The notes: generated by a model from the sequence alone, not told the origin. A DNA stretch of 46,172 nt from a virus (IMGVR_UViG_3300028925_004690:1-46172); one strand, 5' to 3'. Positions 16,220 through 23,796 are shown, numbered from the stretch's first letter. Numbers and translations: made by a program.

Positions 16220-18145
16220 ATGTCGAATCATCTACCTACAAGCTATCAACAATACATTCATAAATCAAGATATGCGAGGTTTGTAGATGAGGATAAAAAG
16301 AGAGAGAGTTGGCCTGAAACTGTAACAAGATACTTTGATTTCATGGCAAATCATCTAAAAGAAAATCATAAACATAGTATACCTAATAGAGAAGAACTAG
16401 AAGAAGCAGTTCTAAATCTAGATGTAATGCCTTCTATGAGAGCATTGATGACTGCTGGGCCTGCATTAGATAGAGACCATACTGCTGGTTACAATTGTAG
16501 TTATATTCCTATTGACAATGTAAGATCATTTGATGAAGTAATGTATATACTATTATGTGGCACTGGAGTTGGTTTTTCAGTAGAAAGAGAACTTGTAGAC
16601 AAGTTGCCAACAGTTGCTGAGCGTGTTGAAAAATCAGAAACAATAATCGTAGTAGAAGATAGTAAAACAGGATGGGCAAGATCATTCAAAGAACTAATCG
16701 CTATGTTATACTCTGGTCAGATACCTAAGATTGATGTATCTAAAATCAGACCTGCTGGTGCAAGACTTAAAACTTTTGGTGGTCGTGCTTCTGGTCCTCA
16801 ACCATTAGTTAATCTATTTGATTTTGCAATCAATACATTTAGAGATTCTGCTGGTAGAAAACTTGATAGTTTAGAATGCCATGACCTAGTGTGTAAAGTA
16901 GGTGAAGTAGTTGTAGTTGGTGGTGTAAGAAGATCAGCACTAATCTCACTAAGTAATATTCAAGATGATAGAGTTCGTAAAGCGAAAATGGGACAATGGT
17001 GGGAGATGAATAGTCAAAGAGCATTGGCAAACAACTCTGCTTGTTATACTCGTACTCCTGATATGGGATTGTTTATGCATGAATGGAAATCATTATATGA
17101 TTCTAAATCAGGCGAGAGAGGTATCTTTAATCGTGAGGCTGCGAAAAAGAAAGTTGCAGAAAATGGTCGTAGAGATCCTAACCATGAATTTGGTACTAAC
17201 CCTTGTTCAGAAATCATATTAAGACCATATCAATTTTGTAATCTAACAGAAGTAGTCATTCGTGCTATAGATGAATCAAAAGATTTAAAAAGAAAAGTTA
17301 GACTTGCAAGTCAACTAGGTACATATCAATCTACACTTACAGATATTAAATATCTAAGAAAGATATGGAGAGACAATACAGAAGAAGAAAGACTACTTGG
17401 TGTATCACTCACAGGTATTATGGACAATCAATTAACGATTGAAGCAGATCCTAAACTATTAAAGTCTATGCGAGAAATGGCAGTAGAAACTAATAAAGAT
17501 TTTGCAAAGAAACTCAAGATACCTCAATCAGCTGCTACAACTTGTATCAAACCTTCTGGCACAGTCAGTCAGTTAGTTGATAGTGCTTCAGGTATTCATA
17601 CAAGACATAGTGATTATTATATTAGAACTGTAAGAGGTGATAATAAAGACCCACTAACTCAAATGATGAAAGATCAAGGTATACCAAATGAACCAGATGT
17701 AATGAATCCTACTTCAGTTAGTGTATTCTCTTTTCCTACTGCTTCACCTAAAGGTGCAGTTACAAGGGATGAGTTTACTGCTATCGAACAGTTAGAGATT
17801 TGGTTAAAGTATCAAAGAAACTGGTGTGAACATAAACCTTCTTGCACAATATCAGTAAGAGACTCTGAATGGATGGAAGTTGGTGCGTGGGTGTATAAAC
17901 ACTTTGACGAAGTATCTGGTGTAAGTTTCTTACCTCATTCTGACCATACATATCAACAAGCACCTTATCAAGATATAGATAAAGAAAAGTATAATGAACT
18001 TAAAAAGTTAATGCCTAAGTCAGTTGACTTTGAAAAACTAAAAAATTACGAAAATGATGATAATACAACTGGTACTCAAGAACTTGCTTGTACAGCAGGC
18101 GCTTGTGAGATTGTAGACATCACTTCACAACCAGCAGGAATTTAA
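16220..18145 (+). CDS. nrdJ: Class II (B12-dependent) ribonucleoside-triphosphate reductase
   Basis: About 641 residues. It resembles the monomeric adenosylcobalamin-dependent RNR of the Lactobacillus leichmannii type: LPTSYQQYIHKSRYAR at the start, GTGVGFSVER, GGVRRSALISL, FGTNPCSEI (with the candidate thiyl cysteine), CIKPSGTVSQL and a C-terminal pair in CTAGACEIV spaced five residues apart as in that enzyme. It reduces ribonucleotides to deoxyribonucleotides for phage DNA synthesis and needs host or environmental B12. I prefer ATG 16220, with AAAAGGA ten bases upstream and no overlap; an in-frame ATG at 16199 would add seven residues and overlap the primase gene. Confidence 0.9.
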   Translation: MSNHLPTSYQQYIHKSRYARFVDEDKKRESWPETVTRYFDFMANHLKENHKHSIPNREELEEAVLNLDVMPSMRALMTAGPALDRDHTAGYNCSYIPIDNVRSFDEVMYILLCGTGVGFSVERELVDKLPTVAERVEKSETIIVVEDSKTGWARSFKELIAMLYSGQIPKIDVSKIRPAGARLKTFGGRASGPQPLVNLFDFAINTFRDSAGRKLDSLECHDLVCKVGEVVVVGGVRRSALISLSNIQDDRVRKAKMGQWWEMNSQRALANNSACYTRTPDMGLFMHEWKSLYDSKSGERGIFNREAAKKKVAENGRRDPNHEFGTNPCSEIILRPYQFCNLTEVVIRAIDESKDLKRKVRLASQLGTYQSTLTDIKYLRKIWRDNTEEERLLGVSLTGIMDNQLTIEADPKLLKSMREMAVETNKDFAKKLKIPQSAATTCIKPSGTVSQLVDSASGIHTRHSDYYIRTVRGDNKDPLTQMMKDQGIPNEPDVMNPTSVSVFSFPTASPKGAVTRDEFTAIEQLEIWLKYQRNWCEHKPSCTISVRDSEWMEVGAWVYKHFDEVSGVSFLPHSDHTYQQAPYQDIDKEKYNELKKLMPKSVDFEKLKNYENDDNTTGTQELACTAGACEIVDITSQPAGI

Positions 18146-18300
18146 TGACATTAGAAAAGAAATGCGATAACTGTTCCGCAGAATATACAGTTAAACACGA
18201 ACTGCCAGAAGATTATGTGGAACAATTTTGTCCATTCTGTAGTCACGAACACGAAGAAGAAATTGAAATAAAAACAGACATAGATGAAGATTGGGATTGA
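18145..18300 (+). CDS. Small zinc-ribbon protein
   Basis: 51 residues with CDNC and CPFC pairs about 20 residues apart, the layout of a zinc ribbon, and an acidic C-terminus (HEHEEEIEIKTDIDEDWD). It starts at the stop of the RNR gene (TTTAATG) and overlaps the next gene by 17 bases. Function unknown. Confidence 0.7.
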   Translation: MTLEKKCDNCSAEYTVKHELPEDYVEQFCPFCSHEHEEEIEIKTDIDEDWD

Positions 18301-18877
18301 TTACAGTCTAAGTTGTCCTGGAGTATGCATAAACACTAGTACTGATGAATTCAGATACGAAGATTGTAAGTTCTACTATCTAACAACTAGAAAGAAATTT
18401 GTGGGTGCATACAAGCACAATGGTGTATCCTTCGAGGGTACTGAACATAAACCATATTCGTCTGAACCTGAACGATATGAGAATATCGCAGATTGGGTTG
18501 TAGATATAATCAACTCATACTATCCTAAATCGATGGCTTCTAAGAAGAATCATACTATCAATCTAGAAGATTACTCTTATGCCTCAAAGGGCAGAGTCTT
18601 TCATATTGCTGAGAATATGGGACTACTCAAACACAAACTCTATCTAAATAACTGGGACTATAGTCTACTTGCACCTTCTGTTATAAAGAAGTATGCTACA
18701 GGTAAAGGTAATTCTAATAAAGAAGCAATGACTGAGCAGTTCGCCTTAGATACTGGTCTCAATGTATTAGATATGTTCGAATGTAAATATACATCACCTG
18801 CTACAGATGTTGTGGATGCGTATTACATTTGCAAATATCAGCCAGAAATTAGTGAAAATCCAATTTTGTCTAAATAG
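18284..18877 (+). CDS. RuvC-like Holliday-junction resolvase
   Basis: 197 residues with an RNase H/RuvC fold signature: GIDYSLSCPGVCI with Asp6, a second acidic site in NLEDYSYASKGRVFHIAENMG, and the C-terminal TDVVDAYYICKY. A basic region (SVIKKYATGKGNSNKEAM) matches the DNA-binding stretch of RuvC. Likely resolves branched DNA before packaging, the job done in T4 by the unrelated endonuclease VII. Overlaps the small zinc-ribbon gene. Confidence 0.75.
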   Translation: MKIGIDYSLSCPGVCINTSTDEFRYEDCKFYYLTTRKKFVGAYKHNGVSFEGTEHKPYSSEPERYENIADWVVDIINSYYPKSMASKKNHTINLEDYSYASKGRVFHIAENMGLLKHKLYLNNWDYSLLAPSVIKKYATGKGNSNKEAMTEQFALDTGLNVLDMFECKYTSPATDVVDAYYICKYQPEISENPILSK

Positions 18878-18883
18878 AAGCAT

Positions 18884-18903
18884 ACGACATCCAATGGATG
18901 CGT
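18884..18903 (+). other. Bulged hairpin after the resolvase gene
   Basis: CATCC at 18888-18892 pairs with GGATG at 18896-18900 over an AAT loop, extended by ACG/CGT across one bulged A. There is no T run, so a simple intrinsic terminator is unlikely. It opens a 460-base region (18878-19337) with only one possible small gene. Confidence 0.5.
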
Positions 18904-18960
18904 AACAACTCCGAAATTTGATTTGATATCTCAAACTTCACTAAAACCTAAGGCGTGATT

Positions 18961-19086
18961 ATGGCAACATTTAGAGTGCTCATAATTAAAATTTTAAAAA
19001 AGATGATTAGAGATTCTTATCATCCAGAAAGACACTATCTAAGAGGGATACAAGTATCAAACCTAGATAATTCTATCGACAAATAG
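18961..19086 (+). CDS. Possible small basic protein
   Basis: A 41-residue frame (MATFRVLIIKILKKM...) with AAGGCG about nine bases upstream. It lies alone in a long intergenic region and has no recognised family, so it may not be expressed. From its stop to 19252 I see only AT-rich sequence and a loose inverted repeat (ACACTCAAAAAT with ATTTTTAGTGT at 19182). Confidence 0.35.
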   Translation: MATFRVLIIKILKKMIRDSYHPERHYLRGIQVSNLDNSIDK

Positions 19087-19252
19087 AGATTTTAAAATAC
19101 ACATAACGAATCATAGTTATAAGAACGCCCTAGGACTCATAAAAACACTCAAAAATCACTTAGAATCACCTTAAAATACGCATTTTTAGTGTGTCTTTTA
19201 TGCAACACTTCTAATTTAAATAAAAAACTCAATGAAATCAATAGGATAAAAT

Positions 19253-19264
19253 GGCATATATGCC
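19253..19264. promoter_or_regulatory. Palindromic operator-like site
   Basis: GGCATATATGCC is a perfect 12-bp palindrome ending nine bases before the -35 box of the promoter at 19274. The position suggests a protein-binding site, but no regulator is known. Confidence 0.35.
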
Positions 19265-19273
19265 CGATAGTGC

Positions 19274-19301
19274 TTGAATCTGCCGTGGAATAGTATATAA
19301 T
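19274..19301 (+). promoter_or_regulatory. Sigma-70-like promoter
   Basis: TTGAAT at 19274-19279, a 16-base spacer and TATAAT at 19296-19301. It would give a leader of about 30 bases before the ATG at 19338. Confidence 0.65.
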
Positions 19302-19337
19302 AAGAGTATATTAACAAACTAACCGAAAGAAAACATT

Positions 19338-19496
19338 ATGACTTTACAACAAATATTTGAAACATTTAAAAATCTTAAAACTTCATCTGATAAATTAACT
19401 TTTATTGATGAGTTAAAAGTGATGACTCAAAATAACATTATCAATTTTGATATCAACTTCGAAACTATCGAAGAAAACATTATGAACGAAAGATAG
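19338..19496 (+). CDS. Small hypothetical protein
   Basis: 52 residues, MTLQQIFETFKNLK..., helical and acidic at the C-terminus. It is placed directly after a good promoter and heads a run of small genes, so it is probably an early protein. Family not recognised. Confidence 0.6.
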   Translation: MTLQQIFETFKNLKTSSDKLTFIDELKVMTQNNIINFDINFETIEENIMNER

Positions 19497-19500
19497 AAAT

Positions 19501-19605
19501 ATGACAATACTATTATACATTACATTATCACTAACTGCCTTCTTTGCTTATTGTACGGCAGTTGCTTACTATCAATCTTTCAAAGAAGAAATCGGAGAAC
19601 TTTAA
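19501..19605 (+). CDS. Small membrane peptide
   Basis: 34 residues: one membrane helix (LLYITLSLTAFFAYC...) followed by a short charged tail. It lies four bases after the previous stop and two before the next ATG, with AGATAG upstream. Function unknown. Confidence 0.5.
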   Translation: MTILLYITLSLTAFFAYCTAVAYYQSFKEEIGEL

Positions 19606-19606
19606 A

Positions 19607-19957
19607 ATGATTAAAATTTTCAAAACTGCTAAATCTTTACAAGACGGCATTACAAATATGATGGCTGGCGCTAAAGAAGATTATGCTCAAACAATGGGTA
19701 GTTCAGATTCTGCTTACACTAAACAAAAACTTGAAAAGTATGATTCAGAAACAACTATCAAAAACGGCAAGAAGTATGTCAAAGTTATTCATGACCGATC
19801 TGTTTTTGCTTTTATAGTAAAAGAAGATTTTAAACACTTCAGACGAGGTGATGTATTAAAACCTGCAGGTTGGGCTGCACCGGCACTTAATCAACCAAGA
19901 GGTAATGTTCTAGAGGGTAACTACCCTATCCAGTGGACGGGGCCACTTTACTTATAA
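19607..19957 (+). CDS. Conserved phage hypothetical protein
   Basis: 116 residues from ATG 19607, with GGAGAAC 10-15 bases upstream. The C-terminal pattern FRRGDVLKPAGWAAPALNQPRGNV and NYPIQWTGPLYL matches a small protein seen in many cyanophages and other T4-like phages; its function is unknown. No signal peptide. An in-frame start 63 bases upstream overlaps the previous gene and is rejected. Confidence 0.7.
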   Translation: MIKIFKTAKSLQDGITNMMAGAKEDYAQTMGSSDSAYTKQKLEKYDSETTIKNGKKYVKVIHDRSVFAFIVKEDFKHFRRGDVLKPAGWAAPALNQPRGNVLEGNYPIQWTGPLYL

Positions 19958-19958
19958 G

Positions 19959-20030
19959 ATGATTAGTAGTTTTTTAATATTCACAGGTTTATCAGTTTTA
20001 TCAATAATCGTAATCGGGAAAATAACATGA
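19959..20030 (+). CDS. Possible 23-residue membrane peptide
   Basis: MISSFLIFTGLSVLSIIVIG... is almost entirely hydrophobic and starts one base after the preceding stop codon. Too short to be sure it is made. Confidence 0.3.
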   Translation: MISSFLIFTGLSVLSIIVIGKIT

Positions 20031-20071
20031 TATAGTATAGGTAAATGGCAAAAACACCGAGAGTAATTTCA

Positions 20072-20163
20072 CCCATAATGAAACGAAATCTATGCCATCG
20101 GATGAATGATTATGGGACCCTTAGTCGCTCGTGAACAGATCGAGTTGAAGCACACGAAAGGGT
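20072..20163 (+). ncRNA. Candidate structured RNA with two stacked hairpins
   Basis: CCCATAAT (20072-20079) pairs perfectly with ATTATGGG (20109-20116). The very next base begins a second stem, ACCCTT (20117-20122) with AAGGGT (20158-20163), which contains an inner CTCG/CGAG stem (20128-20131 with 20141-20144). The two stems touch and could stack. It lies in the 183-base gap before the gene at 20214, either as that gene's leader or as a free small RNA. I do not recognise a known RNA family. Confidence 0.5.
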
Positions 20164-20213
20164 AGAGACAAAATATGCTTCACAAATTATAATATGAATA
20201 AGGAGAATACATT

Positions 20214-20408
20214 ATGAAAAAAAGATACTTAGAAGGATCAACAGACACAGATATAGTCAACTATATGTTCGGTACTGGTGAGAGTGAATCAAAGACTCAT
20301 TTTTTGAGTTATAAAACAATAGGTGATAAAAATGCCTATATGGTAGGGTACTTGTCTAGTGCATTACAAAATGCTCATAGAGACTTAAAAAATGCGAGGG
20401 GTGAATAA
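20214..20408 (+). CDS. Small hypothetical protein
   Basis: 64 residues, MKKRYLEGSTDTDIVNY..., with a strong AAGGAGAATACATT ribosome site. It lies downstream of the structured RNA candidate. No recognised domain. Confidence 0.6.
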   Translation: MKKRYLEGSTDTDIVNYMFGTGESESKTHFLSYKTIGDKNAYMVGYLSSALQNAHRDLKNARGE

Positions 20409-20410
20409 TT

Positions 20411-20623
20411 ATGATTGAGATATTTGAAATGATAAAAGACTTGAAACAAATTAGTCAAGTTCTAGAAGATGAGGAAACACCAATGCATCCTCAAACTATC
20501 TTTGCTAAGTTCAAAGTTAGAGAACTAATCACCAAATATGAGAATAAAATTACGGATTATGAGAAGTCTTTCGGTTCAAATAGAACTAATAGTCAAGTAA
20601 ATCAAGAACTTAATAGTGCTTGA
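20411..20623 (+). CDS. Small helical hypothetical protein
   Basis: 70 residues, mostly charged helix (MIEIFEMIKDLKQISQVLED...). It starts two bases after the previous stop. Its own stop TGA is part of the -35 box of the next promoter. Family not recognised. Confidence 0.55.
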   Translation: MIEIFEMIKDLKQISQVLEDEETPMHPQTIFAKFKVRELITKYENKITDYEKSFGSNRTNSQVNQELNSA

Positions 20624-20648
20624 CATTTACTCAAAAGTCTGATAGAAT
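20620..20648 (+). promoter_or_regulatory. Sigma-70-like promoter
   Basis: TTGACA at 20620-20625, 17-base spacer, TAGAAT at 20643-20648. The transcript has a leader of about 28 bases including AAGGAG before the ATG at 20683. Confidence 0.75.
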
Positions 20649-20682
20649 ACAGAAATAACTAATAAAACAAGGAGAATACATT

Positions 20683-20994
20683 ATGAACGGCGTTTACACA
20701 CAAGAATTTATATTCGAAGAATTTAAACAATTAAAATCAAGACCAAAGAAAGTCGCATGGTTGACCGATATGAGATCGGCAAGAATCAATCATCCCGAAA
20801 TGTTTAGAGGTACTAAGGTATCAGTCAAGAATTTTGACAAACTGATTGAAGTATGGTCACAAAAGAACCCTAAAAAATATGCTGAAGATTTAATCGGCAT
20901 TACTGCTAGAGTAGAGGCAGAACGAATTGCAGAAAAGGCAAAACATAGTGGTGGTAAACCTGTGTTTTCGGGCAGAGGTCCTAACGCAAAATAA
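20683..20994 (+). CDS. Hypothetical protein under its own promoter
   Basis: 103 residues, soluble, basic, with VYTQEFIFEEFKQLKSRPKK at the N-terminus and a Gly-rich C-terminus. It has AAGGAGAATACATT before the start. It is the first gene of a run that continues with exported proteins. Family not recognised. Confidence 0.6.
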   Translation: MNGVYTQEFIFEEFKQLKSRPKKVAWLTDMRSARINHPEMFRGTKVSVKNFDKLIEVWSQKNPKKYAEDLIGITARVEAERIAEKAKHSGGKPVFSGRGPNAK

Positions 20995-21314
20995 TGGTTA
21001 TTCGAAATTTCTTTATGTTGTTGATTATAAGTACACTATTGGTCTTTGGCTTTGCCAGGGCCGATAGTTATACTGAGGCAGTTACTGGTCATGTAATCAC
21101 ACAAAAGATACAGAATAATGACATGGATCATAGTGCTGTTGCAAATGCAGAACTTAATAGACAAATGCACCAGTTAAGTTTAGAGATACTTGCTGTTGTG
21201 TTTAATAATATGCCTAATATATTAGATGGCATATCAGCACAAATGAGATTAGAGGCAGACAAGATGTATAAGTGTTCGCTTCAAGATGATTATAAAAACA
21301 AAGATTGCAAATAA
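20994..21314 (+). CDS. Exported hypothetical protein
   Basis: 106 residues with a signal peptide (MVIRNFFMLLIISTLLVFGF, likely cut after ARA). The mature part has a helical centre and two cysteines near the C-terminus that could form a disulfide. The start overlaps the previous stop (TAATG) and the stop overlaps the next start. Periplasmic location is inferred. Confidence 0.6.
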   Translation: MVIRNFFMLLIISTLLVFGFARADSYTEAVTGHVITQKIQNNDMDHSAVANAELNRQMHQLSLEILAVVFNNMPNILDGISAQMRLEADKMYKCSLQDDYKNKDCK

Positions 21315-21673
21315 TGAGTAGTACGATATATACATATCAAAAATCAAAGAGAAAACCTATACCTTTAACTAGAGATAGGTTGTTGACGCTGAAAGAACAC
21401 GAAAGAGCATTGAAGAAGTTGGGTGTTGATTCAAGTCGACCTACTGATTTATCAGATGGTCCGTTAGTGAAGCGGTTATCACGCCTGCCTGTCAAGCAGG
21501 AGACCACGGGTTCAAATCCCGTACGGACCGCCAGTAAGATGGGCGGTAGTGGTACTGTACCTATTGAGAACTGGAAGCTTCAAGAGAGTAAAAACTTTAC
21601 AGTTGCACCTGCTTATAATAAAGGTGCATATCAAGTTATTACTAAAAACAATATTAAAGACATAGGCAAATGA
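21314..21673 (+). CDS. Conserved phage protein frame interrupted in-frame by a tRNA gene
   Basis: An open frame of 119 residues. Residues 1-48 (with TRDRLLTLKEHERALKKLGV) and 76-119 (MGGSGTVPIENWKL...) look like the two conserved ends of a small protein family of marine T4-like phages. Residues 49-73 are the translation of a complete tRNA-Asp (21458-21533). The frame is kept through the tRNA, so full translation is possible. An ATG at 21539, right after the tRNA, could start the second half separately. Starts at the previous stop (TAATG). Confidence 0.5.
   Translation: MSSTIYTYQKSKRKPIPLTRDRLLTLKEHERALKKLGVDSSRPTDLSDGPLVKRLSRLPVKQETTGSNPVRTASKMGGSGTVPIENWKLQESKNFTVAPAYNKGAYQVITKNNIKDIGK
21458..21533 (+). 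tRNA. tRNA-Asp (GTC), CCA encoded
   Basis: A complete cloverleaf. The acceptor stem is GGTCCGT with ACGGACC, followed by discriminator G and an encoded CCA. The D arm is GTGA...TCAC. The anticodon stem is CCTGC/GCAGG with loop CTGTCAA (anticodon GTC at 21491-21493). The variable loop is five bases, and the T arm is ACGGG-TTCAAAT-CCCGT. It decodes GAT and GAC. It lies inside an open reading frame on the same strand. Confidence 0.95.
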
Positions 21674-22182
21674 AATATCAAGGCAAAATATTTACAACAT
21701 TATATATTGCGTGTATAATCGCTATATTATTAATCAGTACAGGATGCTCTCAAACAAGTGCAAGAAGTCATATAGGTACAGTTGCAGGTGGTGTGAGTGG
21801 TTTTACTACTTGTCGTGCATTACTTGATACAAATATAGCATTGACTGCTTTTTGTACACTTGTTGGTGCTCAATTAGGGGCGAGTATGATGTATAGAAAT
21901 GATATGAATATTCACAACGCAGTCTTTATAGATACATTAAACACAGCACCTGGCAAACGATCACATACAACCTGGGGCAATGGTTCTAATTGGGGATCAG
22001 TAACTATCAATAGAAGTTATCTAGTCAGAGGTATTAAGTGTACAGATTATGAGTCAGTTATAAGTGTAACACAATCTTGGCCATTGAGTGGTATTAATCG
22101 AGAGAGTGAATTCGGTACTGCTTGTAGAAAACCTGACGGCAGATGGACTATAAAAGAAACTACACAAAAGGGGTGGTGGTAA
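21670..22182 (+). CDS. Glycine-zipper surface-antigen-like lipoprotein
   Basis: 170 residues: signal peptide with lipobox ISTGCS, then a glycine-zipper-like segment (IGTVAGGVSG...LVGAQLGASM), then a domain with GKRSHTTWGNGSNWGSVTI and FGTACRKPDGRW. The layout resembles the 17-kDa surface antigen lipoproteins of alphaproteobacteria such as Rickettsia. It would sit in the outer membrane of the infected cell. It overlaps the upstream gene by four bases and the next by one. Confidence 0.65.
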   Translation: MKYQGKIFTTLYIACIIAILLISTGCSQTSARSHIGTVAGGVSGFTTCRALLDTNIALTAFCTLVGAQLGASMMYRNDMNIHNAVFIDTLNTAPGKRSHTTWGNGSNWGSVTINRSYLVRGIKCTDYESVISVTQSWPLSGINRESEFGTACRKPDGRWTIKETTQKGWW

Positions 22183-22379
22183 TGAGTACTTGGTTTGACG
22201 AGAAAACATTTTCAGAACCTCCTATGTCTTTTAAAAGATATATGAAAAGATTAGGAAAACTATGTAATGCATATGATAATGCTAAAGATCAAGAAATGAA
22301 AACTATGTGGTCAATAAAAATGACAGAACTTTATAAGATATATATTGACTCAAGACCTAGAAATGGAACATATCACTAA
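22182..22379 (+). CDS. Small hypothetical protein
   Basis: 65 residues from ATG 22182, directly after GGGGTGGTGGTA. Basic, helical, without signal peptide although its neighbours are exported. TAATG overlaps at both ends show coupling. Family not recognised. Confidence 0.6.
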   Translation: MSTWFDEKTFSEPPMSFKRYMKRLGKLCNAYDNAKDQEMKTMWSIKMTELYKIYIDSRPRNGTYH

Positions 22380-22768
22380 TGCATAATCCTTTTCATAGAT
22401 TTATGGTTACTATGATGTTTATTGCTATATGTTTAGTAATACTAGGTGATTTTGTTATGGCAGAAGAGAAAAGTAAATCACAATGGTTAAGTGAAAACCC
22501 TTGTATGATTAAAACTGAAACTTCTACAATAGAAAAATGTTTAGACTCAGAGTGTTTAATCAAAGAAACGATTGTAACTAAAGAAGAAGTATTGAAATGT
22601 AAAGATGGCTATGATGGTCCTAACTATTGGGAACTATATGCACAATTTTACTATGACGGATTGACTACTCCTGCTTATTGCAGGCAGTATGCGAGACCAG
22701 ACCACCCTTTTAAGACACCGGGTATGGTTTGTTTAAATGAAAAAGGTGTCTGGGAAGAAAAGAAATAA
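22379..22768 (+). CDS. Exported cysteine-containing hypothetical protein
   Basis: 129 residues with an N-terminal hydrophobic segment (FMVTMMFIAICLVILGDFVMA) that is a signal peptide or anchor. The mature part holds seven cysteines (NPCMIK, EKCLDSECL, LKCKDG, AYCRQY, MVCLNE), suggesting disulfides in the periplasm. Coupled to both neighbours by TAATG overlaps. Function unknown. Confidence 0.6.
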   Translation: MHNPFHRFMVTMMFIAICLVILGDFVMAEEKSKSQWLSENPCMIKTETSTIEKCLDSECLIKETIVTKEEVLKCKDGYDGPNYWELYAQFYYDGLTTPAYCRQYARPDHPFKTPGMVCLNEKGVWEEKK

Positions 22769-22911
22769 TGACTAAATTATTAGTAATTATTACCTGTATT
22801 GTTGTCCTTACTGTACATGGTGGCGAATTTAAGGACAAAATAAATCTTGAAAGAATTTTTGAGATATCTTATAATATAATGAATCAAAGTGAAGGAGAAT
22901 CAAATGAATAA
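22768..22911 (+). CDS. Small exported protein
   Basis: 47 residues with a signal-like N-terminus (MTKLLVIITCIVVLTVHGG). It overlaps both neighbours, and the promoter for the next gene lies inside it. Function unknown. Confidence 0.5.
   Translation: MTKLLVIITCIVVLTVHGGEFKDKINLERIFEISYNIMNQSEGESNE
22847..22875 (+). promoter_or_regulatory. Sigma-70-like promoter
   Basis: TTGAAA at 22847-22852, 17-base spacer, TATAAT at 22870-22875. It would serve the lipoprotein gene at 22904, giving a short leader with GAAGGAGAATCAA. Confidence 0.6.
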
Positions 22912-23521
22912 AATTATATTGATCGCTTTAATGAGTTTAACTATGGCAGCTTGTGCTAATACACAGTATCCAGTTCAACTTGAAGCGAATGTTGATGAGG
23001 GGCGAACACTAAATCAAATACCACAATGGTATGTTGACGCTGCAATCGACAAGGGTCTGATTACGAACCGTAATGCCGATGAGTACATTTATGCTGTCGG
23101 TCAAGGTACTAGTCCAGACTTACAACTTGCAGTTGAAAAGGCAATTATTGTTGCTAAGGCAAATCTTGCTGATCAACTTGAAGGTGAAATGAATAAGAGA
23201 ACTGAATTGTATGTTACAGAAGTCGGTCAAGAAGGCAATAAAGAAGTTGCCTCTAAGATTGAGAGTACAATTGTGAATGTTATTCAAAAAATCAAAGTGC
23301 AAGGTTACGAAGAATGGAACAAGGATGTTTACGAAACACCTAGTGGCGAATATAGAGTATATGTTGGTCTGAAGATGGGTGTTGGTAATGCTAACAGACT
23401 GTTCAATTATATCGTAGGTCAGGCAACTACTGGTACAGACATAGATTCACTTGCTGAAGAAGCAATTGAAGAAGTTATGAGTTCACCAGTTGAAGCTGTT
23501 GCAGTAGAGGAGATCAGTTAA
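22904..23521 (+). CDS. LPP20-like lipoprotein
   Basis: 205 residues from ATG 22904 (GAAGGAG upstream). Signal peptide with lipobox MAACAN. Then IPQWYVDAA, DEYIYAVGQGTSPDLQLAVEKA and YRVYVGLKMG, the pattern of the LPP20 lipoprotein family found in proteobacterial outer membranes. An in-frame start 15 bases upstream is less likely. The stop overlaps the glutaredoxin start. Possibly host-derived; its role in infection is unknown. Confidence 0.7.
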   Translation: MNKIILIALMSLTMAACANTQYPVQLEANVDEGRTLNQIPQWYVDAAIDKGLITNRNADEYIYAVGQGTSPDLQLAVEKAIIVAKANLADQLEGEMNKRTELYVTEVGQEGNKEVASKIESTIVNVIQKIKVQGYEEWNKDVYETPSGEYRVYVGLKMGVGNANRLFNYIVGQATTGTDIDSLAEEAIEEVMSSPVEAVAVEEIS

Positions 23522-23796
23522 TGAGTATTGTTGTTTACAGTAAACCACAATGTCCCTATTGCGATAAGGCGAAGGCGTTATTAACACGCCTTGGCCATGA
23601 CTATACAGAAAAAGTCGTAACGGTAGACATGACACTTGAAAACTTATATGAAGTATTAGGTAAACAGGTGAGAACTATTCCTCAAATTGTAATTGATGAC
23701 ATACACATAGGTGGCTACAATGAACTTGTAGAACATTATGTATCTAAAGGTATTATCAATTTTAAAGGGGAAAGAGTCTCAAATGAAACTAACTAA
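23521..23796 (+). CDS. Glutaredoxin
   Basis: 91 residues. KPQCPYCDKAKALL holds the CPYC redox site (Cys11, Cys14), TIPQIVIDD the cis-proline, and HIGGYNEL the glutathione-binding GG motif. It reduces disulfides with glutathione and could serve redox proteins of deoxynucleotide synthesis; class II RNRs usually use thioredoxin, so the partner is open. It starts at the stop of the lipoprotein gene. Confidence 0.9.
   Translation: MSIVVYSKPQCPYCDKAKALLTRLGHDYTEKVVTVDMTLENLYEVLGKQVRTIPQIVIDDIHIGGYNELVEHYVSKGIINFKGERVSNETN

Noticed and set aside
20045-20134. A 29-codon frame beginning MAKTPRVISP
   Set aside because: It has no ribosome site and lies across the paired stems of the structured RNA candidate, which explain the sequence better.
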